A stretch of DNA of 5,523 bases, taken from the NCBI GenBank assembly GCA_002371985.1, contig DFHZ01000113.1:1-5523 (forward strand). Reading direction: 5' to 3'. The stretch comes from Ruminococcaceae bacterium UBA3710. Lineage in GTDB: Bacteria; Bacillota; Clostridia; Oscillospirales; Acutalibacteraceae. Positions 1-5,523 of the stretch are shown here, piece after piece. A model generated the notes under the pieces. The model made no database searches and was not told the origin of the DNA. It saw only the letters and a program-made list of their open reading frames with translations. The translations under genes and the position numbers were made by a program. Positions within the stretch are counted from its first letter, which is position 1; each line of letters begins with the position of its first letter.

Positions 1-1
1 T

Positions 2-805
2 ATGAAGGAAACTATCAAATATATTTCTGTTCAAGACAAAGAATTGCCCATAAATGTTCTGATGACAGGTGTCTCCATTTGTGATGAAAACCACAATTGT
101 GTGAGAAAAAAACCTGATATTACCATAATAGAATATGTTTTCAGGGGCGAGGGCACAATACTGATTAACAACAAAAGAATTGATGTTAAACCAGATGATA
201 TCTATATTCTTCCGGCAGGGATCAGTCACGAATACTATGCTAATCCTAAAAATCCTTGGGCTAAATATTTTATGAATTTATCCGGAAGTCTTGCACAGTC
301 TTTATTAGTGAATTTTTCTCTTAATAATCAGGTCGTTTTTTCCGCTCCGTCTCTTAAAAATCATTTTAAAGAAATAATGAAAGTTTCTTTTTCAGACATA
401 CCTGAAATTGAGAAACAATCAAAACTGACGGCTTTGTATTTCGAAATATTGCATAAGTTATATATGCTTAATAAAGATGCTAAAAAAAGCAATGAGGCGG
501 TTTTGCTTAAAAACTATTTAGAAAAAAACAGCAATCGTATAGTTTCCAACAGCGAACTTGCAAATCAAATATACCGCTCTCCCGATTATTGTTTAAAACT
601 ATTTAAACGCGAGTTTGGAACAACACCTTATGAATATCAAATAAATAATAAAATGATTATTGCTTCGTCATTTTTAGAGCATACAAAAATGTCAATATCA
701 GAGATTTCTGAATATATCGGATATCAAAATCCTCATTATTTTACAAGTATGTTTAAATTAAGGGTTGGCATTACTCCTACACAATATCGTAAAAAATTCA
801 AATAG
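2..805 (+). CDS. AraC-family transcriptional regulator with cupin sensor domain
   Basis: Predicted DNA-binding regulator of 267 residues, a usual length for AraC proteins with an N-terminal sugar-sensing cupin. Residues about 37-95 look like a cupin barrel (EYVFRGEGTILINN, then DIYILPAGISHEY), the likely effector pocket. The C-terminal ~100 residues carry two helix-turn-helix units: about 183-206 (NSELANQIYRSP..., ending KREFGTTPYEY) and about 232-256 (ISEISEYIGYQNPHYFTSMF), closing with the family signature GITPTQYRKKF. The start is the ATG at base 2; only one base precedes it, so its ribosome binding site and promoter cannot be seen and a slightly longer N-terminus is possible. It lies 13 bases before the PhnP-like gene on the same strand, so it is probably the local activator of this cluster and may regulate itself. 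The effector is unknown. The gene is visibly more A/T-rich than the oxidoreductase genes downstream. Family call is secure; target and ligand are inferred. Confidence 0.93.
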   Translation: MKETIKYISVQDKELPINVLMTGVSICDENHNCVRKKPDITIIEYVFRGEGTILINNKRIDVKPDDIYILPAGISHEYYANPKNPWAKYFMNLSGSLAQSLLVNFSLNNQVVFSAPSLKNHFKEIMKVSFSDIPEIEKQSKLTALYFEILHKLYMLNKDAKKSNEAVLLKNYLEKNSNRIVSNSELANQIYRSPDYCLKLFKREFGTTPYEYQINNKMIIASSFLEHTKMSISEISEYIGYQNPHYFTSMFKLRVGITPTQYRKKFK

Positions 806-810
806 AGGGG
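804..810 (+). promoter_or_regulatory. Ribosome binding site fixing the start of the PhnP-like gene
   Basis: AGAGGGG lies 8 bases before the ATG at 819 and overlaps the TAG stop of the AraC gene. The reading frame stays open back to an ATG at 765, but that start has no purine-rich site at a proper distance and would add 18 residues unlike the PhnP N-terminus, whereas MKLKYLGTAAAEG from 819 aligns naturally with it. The nearby ATG at 814 is in another frame. Confidence 0.75.
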
Positions 811-818
811 AATATGTT

Positions 819-1643
819 ATGAAATTAAAATATCTCGGTACTGCTGCTGCCGAAGGTTATCCTGCAATGTTCTGTGATTGTGAAAATTGCAGAAGAGCAT
901 TAAAGGAAAAAGGTAAGAATATCAGAAGCCGTTCACAAGCGATAGTTGATAATGAATTGCTTATCGACTTTCCTTGTGATACATATTATCACTGTATGAT
1001 TAATGACATTAACCTTCACGATATTCATAATTGCCTTATTACACATGTACATAGAGACCATTTATATCCTGTAGATTTTTTGTATTTCAAAAACGGTTTT
1101 TCTCATCCTGCACCCGATTATAAATTGAATTTATACGGAAGTATTGATGTTGAAAAGATAATATCGGAACTACCAAGTGAAATTACAAAATATCTTAATT
1201 TTGTAAAGGTTAATCTATTTGAGCCCTTTAAAGCAGGAAAATATACGGTTACGCCAATGAAAGCATATCATGGAACAGAAAACCCTTATATTTATGCTAT
1301 TTCAGACGGTGAAAAAAGCATCCTTTACGCACATGACACGGATATATTCCCTGAAGAAACTTGGGAATATATGAAGAACAATAAAATGTATTTTGATTTG
1401 GTTTCAATGGACTGTACAGAAGGTGCTTACGAAGAACTGAATTACCACGGACATATGTGTTTGGGCAGAAATGTAAAATGTCGAGACCGTATGCTCGAAG
1501 AAAAAATGATAGACGAAAAAACAAAGTTGGTTTTAAACCATTTTTCACATAATGGTATTCACAGTAATTATACTGATTTTGTTCCACTTGCCGCAGATAA
1601 AGGATTCGAGGTTGCATTTGACGGTATGGAAATTGATGTATAA
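819..1643 (+). CDS. PhnP-family MBL-fold metallo-phosphodiesterase
   Basis: Predicted cytoplasmic metal-dependent phosphodiesterase of 274 residues in the metallo-beta-lactamase superfamily. E. coli PhnP (252 residues) opens 5-phosphoribosyl 1,2-cyclic phosphate in the C-P lyase pathway and also cuts 2',3'-cyclic nucleotides. Visible metal ligands: H76, H78, D80, H81 (THVHRDH), H151 (YHGTENP), D173 (AHDTD) and H241 (LNHFSH). C19, C21 and C24 (CDCENC) plus H244 match the Cys3-His structural zinc site that marks PhnP. The C-terminus GFEVAFDGMEIDV closely resembles the PhnP ending as I recall it. All active-site residues appear present, so it should be functional. No other phn (phosphonate) gene is in view; instead it sits 36 bases before a flavoprotein trio, so its substrate is likely a cyclic phosphate or phosphodiester feeding that trio rather than a phosphonate intermediate. 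Family confidence is high; substrate is unknown, so no gene symbol is given. Confidence 0.9.
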   Translation: MKLKYLGTAAAEGYPAMFCDCENCRRALKEKGKNIRSRSQAIVDNELLIDFPCDTYYHCMINDINLHDIHNCLITHVHRDHLYPVDFLYFKNGFSHPAPDYKLNLYGSIDVEKIISELPSEITKYLNFVKVNLFEPFKAGKYTVTPMKAYHGTENPYIYAISDGEKSILYAHDTDIFPEETWEYMKNNKMYFDLVSMDCTEGAYEELNYHGHMCLGRNVKCRDRMLEEKMIDEKTKLVLNHFSHNGIHSNYTDFVPLAADKGFEVAFDGMEIDV

Positions 1644-1679
1644 ATAAAAATTCTAAATATAAATTTTGGAGGAATTAGG
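1644..1679 (+). promoter_or_regulatory. Short A/T-rich spacer with strong ribosome binding site
   Basis: This is the longest gap in the window (36 bases). It holds GGAGG at 1668-1672, 7 bases before the ATG at 1680. The rest is almost pure A/T. No terminator hairpin is present and I see no convincing -35/-10 pair, so read-through from the PhnP-like gene into the oxidoreductase trio is expected. A weak internal promoter cannot be excluded in such A/T-rich sequence. Confidence 0.7.
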
Positions 1680-2939
1680 ATGAAAGATTACAGTTGTTGT
1701 GTCGTTGTTGTCGGTGCCGGACCTGCGGGTATGGCTGCGGCAATATCGGCGAAGAAGAATGGTGCTGAAAAAGTAATTGTTATCGAGCGTGAAAACAGAA
1801 TCGGTGGCATTCTTAAACAGTGCATTCATGCAGGCTTCGGTCTTCAGTATTTTGGCGAGGAACTTACCGGACCTGAGTATGCAGAGAAATTTGCCAATAT
1901 CGCTAAAGAGACAGGCATAGAATTTATGCTTGACACTACCGCACTTGAAATCAATGACAAAACCTTGGTGTGTGTTAATACAAATGGTATCATAAATATT
2001 CATTTTGGAGCACTTGTCCTTGCAATGGGTTGCCGTGAGCGTACTCGTGCTAATCTCGTTATTCCGGGTAGCCGTCCATCGGGTATTTATACTGCGGGAA
2101 CAGCACAGAAACTCATTAACATAAACGGGCATAAAGTAGGTAAAGAGGTTGTTATCCTTGGTAGCGGCGATATTGGTATGATTATGGCAAGACGCTTAAC
2201 TTTAGGCGGTGCAAAGGTTAAAGCCGTTATCGAAATTATGCCATATTTAGCAGGTCTTGTTCGTAATAAACTGCAATGTCTTGACGATTTTGGTATTCCT
2301 CTTATGCTTTCGCATACTATTGTGGATATTACAGGTGTTGACCGTGTAGAAAGCGTTACAGTCGCTCCTGTTGACGAAAACCGTAAGCCTATTATGGAAA
2401 AAGCCGAAGTAATCACTTGCGATACTTTACTTTTGTCGGTTGGACTTATTCCTGAAAATGAACTTACACGCTCTGCAGATGTAACCCTTTCGTCAATTAC
2501 AAAGGGAGCAGTTGTAAATCAGTATAAGCAAACTGATAAACCCTACATATTCGCTTGTGGTAATGTTTTGCATGTTAATGACCTCGTAGATCATGTAAGC
2601 CACGAAAGTGAAGATGCCGGTAAATTTGCAGCCCTTTATGCCGCAGGAAAACTTGAAGCATCAAATGAAATTCCGGTTGAAGCAGGGGATGGGGTCAGAT
2701 ATGTTTGTCCGCAGAAGATGGCTTCTACCGATAAAGATGTTGATTTGTATTTCCGCACTACAACACCCGGCAGAGGTACAACCCTTACCATTTCGGACGA
2801 TACAGGTGTGCTTGTTACCAAGAAGTTGGTACGCACAACACCGGGTACTATTGAAAAACTTACTCTTTCGGGAGATAAGGCTAAAAATGTTTGCGGTAAA
2901 CTTGTAGTAAAGGCAGAACACAAGGAGGTAGAAATATGA
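1680..2939 (+). CDS. FAD/NAD(P)-dependent oxidoreductase, trio subunit
   Basis: Predicted flavoprotein of 419 residues with the two-dinucleotide-binding-domain fold. The FAD site is GAGPAG at 12-17 followed by the acidic end of strand 2 (VIVIERE); the signature GGILKQCIHAGFGL (about 42-55, with C48) and the MGCRERTR stretch (116-123) are typical of the flavoproteins that accompany GlpA-like dehydrogenases and DUF1667 proteins. A second Rossmann motif GSGDIG (161-166) should bind NAD(H) or NADP(H). FACGNVLHVNDLVDHVSHE (about 291-309) is the closing FAD motif. The tail from about 330 is a beta-rich extension seen in the family. The likely role is to pass electrons between the GlpA-like subunit and NAD(P) within a soluble or peripheral complex. 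Its stop overlaps the next start by four bases (ATGA), implying translational coupling and fixed stoichiometry. The sequence is orthodox for its family, with no break. Confidence 0.92.
   Translation: MKDYSCCVVVVGAGPAGMAAAISAKKNGAEKVIVIERENRIGGILKQCIHAGFGLQYFGEELTGPEYAEKFANIAKETGIEFMLDTTALEINDKTLVCVNTNGIINIHFGALVLAMGCRERTRANLVIPGSRPSGIYTAGTAQKLININGHKVGKEVVILGSGDIGMIMARRLTLGGAKVKAVIEIMPYLAGLVRNKLQCLDDFGIPLMLSHTIVDITGVDRVESVTVAPVDENRKPIMEKAEVITCDTLLLSVGLIPENELTRSADVTLSSITKGAVVNQYKQTDKPYIFACGNVLHVNDLVDHVSHESEDAGKFAALYAAGKLEASNEIPVEAGDGVRYVCPQKMASTDKDVDLYFRTTTPGRGTTLTISDDTGVLVTKKLVRTTPGTIEKLTLSGDKAKNVCGKLVVKAEHKEVEI
2922..2928 (+). promoter_or_regulatory. Consensus ribosome binding site for the DUF1667 gene
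   Basis: AAGGAGG, a near-perfect match to the 16S anti-Shine-Dalgarno sequence, sits inside the last codons of the upstream flavoprotein gene with 7 bases to the ATG at 2936. It fixes that start and indicates that the small subunit is translated efficiently, consistent with a stoichiometric partner rather than an incidental ORF. Confidence 0.85.
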
Positions 2940-3304
2940 AAAAGACAGTTACTTGTACAGTATGTCCAAACGGCTGTGAAATAGAAGTGAATTACACAAC
3001 TAAAGAGGATGCTGTTTTAACCGGTTATACCTGTAAAAGAGGTATAAACTATGCACTTGACGAATGCTTTGAACCTAAACGAACCTTTACGGCATCTGTT
3101 AGAATAACAGGAGCTGACAGACGGATGCTTCCTGTTCGTACTACGGCACCTATACCGAAAGATTTATTGTTAAAAGCCGCCGAAGCACTTAATGAAATTA
3201 CACTTGAAGTTCCCGTAAAATGCGGAGATGTGATTGTAGATAACTTTTTGGATACAGGTATAAAACTTATAGCAACTATGTCTTTGGAAGGAGAAGACGC
3301 ATAA
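2936..3304 (+). CDS. DUF1667 four-cysteine protein, probable electron-transfer subunit
   Basis: A 122-residue protein of the DUF1667/COG3862 family (small proteins with conserved CXXC pairs). The N-terminus CTVCPNGC gives C7, C10 and C14, and YTCKRG gives C33, together a CX2CX3CX18C set that could hold a metal or Fe-S cluster. The remainder matches the family pattern: the RTFTASVRI and LPVRTTAPIPKDLL segments, then PVKCGDVIVDNFLDTGIKLIAT near the C-terminus. There is no signal peptide or membrane segment. Function is not established; the constant location between an NAD(P)/FAD flavoprotein and a GlpA-like dehydrogenase suggests a redox or assembly subunit of one complex. The start overlaps the upstream stop by 4 bases and the stop overlaps the next start by 1 base (TAATG), so all three should be made together. 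Family call is strong; the cofactor is inference. Confidence 0.88.
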   Translation: MKKTVTCTVCPNGCEIEVNYTTKEDAVLTGYTCKRGINYALDECFEPKRTFTASVRITGADRRMLPVRTTAPIPKDLLLKAAEALNEITLEVPVKCGDVIVDNFLDTGIKLIATMSLEGEDA

Positions 3305-4737
3305 TGATAAAAACAGATGTACTTATTATCGGTGCAGGTGCCGTTGGCTGTGCACTGGCACGAGAACTTTCAAAATATAATATTAAAGTAACCGTTTGCG
3401 ACAAAAATGACGATGTCGGCGGCGATGCTTCAAAGTCGAACAGCGGCTTGTTTTCAACCAGTGCTACCATGCCGGTTGGAACCCTTGAATGCAAACTGCG
3501 TACCATTGCCCATGGTATGATTATGAATGTTTGTAAGGATCTTGATGTTCCTGTTATTGAATGCGGTAGTATTGCACCTATTCTTTATCCCGACCAGTTA
3601 GAAACTGCAAAGGGTCTTACGGAACGAGCCTTTTTAAACGGCGTTTATGACTATGAAATTTTACCTGCAAAGGATATTTTAGAAATGGAGCCCACCTTAA
3701 ATCCCGAACTTTTAGGTGGTATATACAGCCCTCGCGACAGACAGGCAAACCAGTTTATTTTCGTTTCTGCAATGGCAGAAAATGCCGCAGAAAACGGTGT
3801 TGAATTTGTGCTTGACTGCAAAGTAACCGGTATGGATGTTAAAGACGGAAAGATTTATGCCGTACATACCACAAAGGGTGATTTTGAAGCAACTTGGATT
3901 ATCAATGCAGCAGGACTTCATTGCGATGAGATTTCTGATATGGTGGGCGAGTGCGATTTTACTGTACATCCCAGAAAAGGTGAATTTTATGTCTTTTCAC
4001 ATGACACTCCCGTTAAAGTATCGCATATTATATCTTCTGTTCCAAGTCCTAAAACCCGTGGCGTACTTGTAATACCTACTGTTGATAACAATATGTTGGT
4101 AGGACCAACTGCAGATGATGTTGAGGATAAGACCGATACAAAGACTACCGCTGAAGGACTTGCAAGTATTAAGGCTCAGGCTCTTAATATGGTGCCCGGA
4201 CTTCATTTTGAAGATACAATTACCCAGTTCGTAGGCGTACGCCCGGCAAGACTTCCTGAAGGATATGACATTCGTTTTTCTGAAAAAGTCAAAGGCTTTA
4301 TCGGTATTTCAGGTGTTCGTTCAACAGGTCTTACTGCAAGTATCGGTATTGCCGGTTATGTTGTTCACGGAATGAAAGAAGCAGGTTTGGAACTTGAGCG
4401 TAAAGAAGGTTGGAAACGCACAAGGAAGGGAATTGTAAGATTTGCAGAAAAAACAAATGAAGAGAAGGATGCACTTATTGCAGCAGATCCCCTTTACGGT
4501 AAAGTTATATGCCGTTGCGAACAGGTAACCGAAAGTGAAATTTTACAGGCGATACATAGACCGGTAGGTGCAAAGACTTTGGATGCTGTAAAACGCCGTG
4601 TTCGTGCAGGTATGGGTCGTTGTCAGAGCGGTTTTTGCAGTCCTCTTGTTATAGAAATTATTGCAAGAGAACTCGGTATCCCTGCCGAGGAAGTTAGGAA
4701 GCGTGGCGAAAAAGCATTTATGCTTGAAGGAAAATAA
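3304..4737 (+). CDS. GlpA/LhgO-like FAD dehydrogenase with C-terminal [2Fe-2S] BFD domain
   Basis: Predicted FAD dehydrogenase of 477 residues. Residues 1 to about 365 form a D-amino-acid-oxidase-type (DAO) domain: FAD motif GAGAVG (10-15), D33 at the end of strand 2, NAAG (201-204), and GISGVRSTGLTAS (334-346) near the flavin. Residues about 398-450 form a BFD-like domain with C403, C405, C440 and C445 (CRC ... GRCQSGFC), expected to hold a [2Fe-2S] cluster. The layout resembles Thermotoga/Clostridia 'glycerol-3-phosphate dehydrogenase' and L-2-hydroxyglutarate oxidase relatives. AAGGAG at 3288-3293 precedes the start by 10 bases. Odd point: the NSG-I-V-H-A-G loop I recall as conserved in both subfamilies reads NSGLFSTSA here (46-54), so the usual His is Ser51. 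A changed substrate is possible. No GlpB or GlpC membrane-anchor gene is present. Dehydrogenase family is firm; glycerol 3-phosphate as substrate is only a candidate, hence no symbol. Confidence 0.9.
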   Translation: MIKTDVLIIGAGAVGCALARELSKYNIKVTVCDKNDDVGGDASKSNSGLFSTSATMPVGTLECKLRTIAHGMIMNVCKDLDVPVIECGSIAPILYPDQLETAKGLTERAFLNGVYDYEILPAKDILEMEPTLNPELLGGIYSPRDRQANQFIFVSAMAENAAENGVEFVLDCKVTGMDVKDGKIYAVHTTKGDFEATWIINAAGLHCDEISDMVGECDFTVHPRKGEFYVFSHDTPVKVSHIISSVPSPKTRGVLVIPTVDNNMLVGPTADDVEDKTDTKTTAEGLASIKAQALNMVPGLHFEDTITQFVGVRPARLPEGYDIRFSEKVKGFIGISGVRSTGLTASIGIAGYVVHGMKEAGLELERKEGWKRTRKGIVRFAEKTNEEKDALIAADPLYGKVICRCEQVTESEILQAIHRPVGAKTLDAVKRRVRAGMGRCQSGFCSPLVIEIIARELGIPAEEVRKRGEKAFMLEGK

Positions 4738-4738
4738 A

Positions 4739-5523
4739 ATGCAAAAATTAAACCTTGAAGATATTAAGAAGATTGTTCACGGTGCTGCAAGAATAGAAAT
4801 GCAAGGTGAAAAAATTTCCTTCTTTCGTTTTACAAAAGAGCAACAAGAACTGTATAAAAATGTCTGTTCGGATTTTTTTATGAAAAGTTTTTCAACTTCC
4901 GGAATTAGTTTAGAATTTGACACAGACAGTGAAAATCTTTCACTGTCTGTGTTGGTTGATAAAGGTAGTTCTCGCTCATTCTTTACACATAGTATTTTTG
5001 TAAACTCAAACCGCATAGGCGAATTATCCGGAGACATTGGAGATAATCAAAATGTACCATTTGACGGAAAATTCCAATTAGGTTACGGAATGAAGAGAGT
5101 TAAAATTCTCTTTCCTTGGTCGGTAGCATCAACACTGCATTCTCTTGAATTAGATGATAACTCTAAATTGATACCTGTAAAGAAAAAGTGTAATATTTTG
5201 ATGCTCGGAGATTCAATAACTCAAGGCTATGATGCTATGATACCCGAAAATGCTTATGCGATAAAAATTGCCGAATTATTTGATGCTGAGGCTCGAAATA
5301 AGGGTATAGCAGGAGAACAGTTTTTTGCCAAATTTGCTTTGGAAAAAGAAAATTTTAACCCGGATTTTATTACGGTGGCTTACGGCACTAATGATTGGCG
5401 TCATGGCACAAAGACAAGATTTGAAAGAGAATGTAAAGGCTTTTTTCATAATCTTAGAAATTCGTATCCAGATACAAAAATTTATGCAATAACTCCTCTT
5501 TGGCGTGTAGATATTGATAATGA
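4739..5523 (+). CDS. SGNH/GDSL-family hydrolase, 3' end cut by window
   Basis: The first 261 codons of a two-domain esterase, open to the window end. Residues 1 to about 145 look like an N-terminal beta-sandwich domain (SLEFDTDSENLSLSV, KRVKILFPWSVAS) as found before the catalytic domain in CE2-like and related two-domain SGNH hydrolases. The catalytic domain begins near 150: block I GDSITQG (157-163) with nucleophile S159, block II around N187 and G189 (NKGIAGEQ), and block III YGTNDW with N218. The block V Asp/His pair lies beyond the window. There is no signal peptide, so it probably acts in the cytoplasm, removing acyl groups (for example acetyl) from a sugar, polyol or similar compound. 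It starts 1 base after the dehydrogenase stop, with GAAGGA at 4726-4731 as ribosome binding site, so it belongs to the same operon. A perfect inverted repeat lies within codons 61-72. Family is clear; substrate is unknown. Confidence 0.88.
   Translation, partial: MQKLNLEDIKKIVHGAARIEMQGEKISFFRFTKEQQELYKNVCSDFFMKSFSTSGISLEFDTDSENLSLSVLVDKGSSRSFFTHSIFVNSNRIGELSGDIGDNQNVPFDGKFQLGYGMKRVKILFPWSVASTLHSLELDDNSKLIPVKKKCNILMLGDSITQGYDAMIPENAYAIKIAELFDAEARNKGIAGEQFFAKFALEKENFNPDFITVAYGTNDWRHGTKTRFERECKGFFHNLRNSYPDTKIYAITPLWRVDIDN
4920..4952. repeat. Perfect 15-bp inverted repeat with 3-base loop, intragenic
   Basis: The left arm ACACAGACAGTGAAA (4920-4934) and right arm TTTCACTGTCTGTGT (4938-4952) are exact reverse complements around the loop ATC. 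G-U pairs could lengthen the RNA stem by up to three pairs outward. It lies within codons 61-72 of the SGNH hydrolase gene and keeps the frame. Neither side is followed by a T-run, so it is not a classical intrinsic terminator on either strand. It could be a recent template-switch product, an RNA structure that slows translation or protects mRNA, or a protein-binding site. Confidence 0.85.

Noticed and set aside
765..818. Longer PhnP-like protein starting at the ATG at 765
   Set aside because: It would overlap the AraC gene by 41 bases, has no ribosome binding site, and adds residues that do not fit the family N-terminus. The ATG at 819 has AGAGGGG 8 bases upstream.
819..1643. Beta-lactamase or antibiotic-resistance enzyme
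   Set aside because: The HxHxDH motif is shared by the whole fold; the Cys3-His zinc site and C-terminal FDGMEI motif place it with PhnP phosphodiesterases.
1647..1667. AAAATT ... AATTTT inverted repeat in the gap before 1680
   Set aside because: Six A/T pairs around a 9-base loop form no stable stem; such matches are expected by chance in A/T-rich sequence, and it is followed by a ribosome binding site rather than a termination signal.
1653..2132. 159-codon minus-strand reading frame opposite the flavoprotein start
   Set aside because: It is antisense to a clear FAD/NAD(P) oxidoreductase, its product has no recognisable domain, and its composition looks like a shadow of the real gene.
2087..2416. 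109-codon minus-strand reading frame
   Set aside because: Lies wholly inside the flavoprotein gene; low-complexity Ser/Thr/Ile-rich product with no motif.
2608..2923. Group of short frames on both strands over the flavoprotein 3' end
   Set aside because: All overlap conserved coding sequence in the primary frame and show no family motif or independent ribosome binding site.
4920..4970. Intrinsic terminator at the intragenic palindrome
   Set aside because: The stem is strong, but there is no T-run after it on the plus strand (GTTGGTTGAT follows) or on the minus strand, and the reading frame continues well beyond it.
4777..5037. 86-codon minus-strand reading frame
   Set aside because: It covers the N-terminal domain of the SGNH hydrolase, whose frame is open from 4739 to the window end with all expected catalytic blocks.

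Overview
The window is a compact, same-strand gene cluster from a low-GC Gram-positive bacterium. Strong AGGAGG-type ribosome binding sites, ATG starts, A/T-rich codon use and the gene families all point to an anaerobic member of Clostridia (Bacillota), plausibly from the gut. The organism assignment is inference. No RNA gene, insertion sequence, CRISPR array or intergenic gap longer than 36 bases is present.

Layout, all on the + strand: (1) an AraC-family regulator with an N-terminal cupin sensor and C-terminal double helix-turn-helix (2-805); (2) a PhnP-family metallo-beta-lactamase-fold phosphodiesterase with complete metal ligands and a Cys3-His structural zinc site (819-1643); (3) a two-dinucleotide FAD/NAD(P) oxidoreductase (1680-2939); (4) a small four-cysteine DUF1667 protein (2936-3304); (5) a GlpA/LhgO-type FAD dehydrogenase with a C-terminal BFD-like [2Fe-2S] domain (3304-4737); (6) the first 261 codons of a two-domain SGNH/GDSL hydrolase that runs off the end (4739-5523). 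Gaps are 13, 36, -4, -1 and +1 bases, so the set is very probably one transcription unit whose promoter lies left of the window.

Genes 3-5 are the conserved trio usually labelled 'anaerobic glycerol-3-phosphate dehydrogenase' in Clostridia and Thermotogae. They probably form one complex: the GlpA-like subunit oxidises a hydroxyl substrate, and electrons pass through the FeS domain and DUF1667 protein to the NAD(P)-linked flavoprotein. In this copy the usually conserved His-Ala-Gly loop near the substrate/FAD site of the GlpA-like subunit is replaced, so the real substrate may not be glycerol 3-phosphate. The PhnP-like enzyme (hydrolysing a cyclic phosphate or phosphodiester) and the SGNH esterase (removing an acyl group) suggest a small catabolic pathway for an acylated and/or phosphodiester-linked polyol or hydroxy acid, switched on by the AraC protein. 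That pathway is a hypothesis.

The most unexpected DNA-level signal is a perfect 15-bp inverted repeat with a 3-base loop inside the SGNH coding sequence (4920-4952), with no T-tract on either side.
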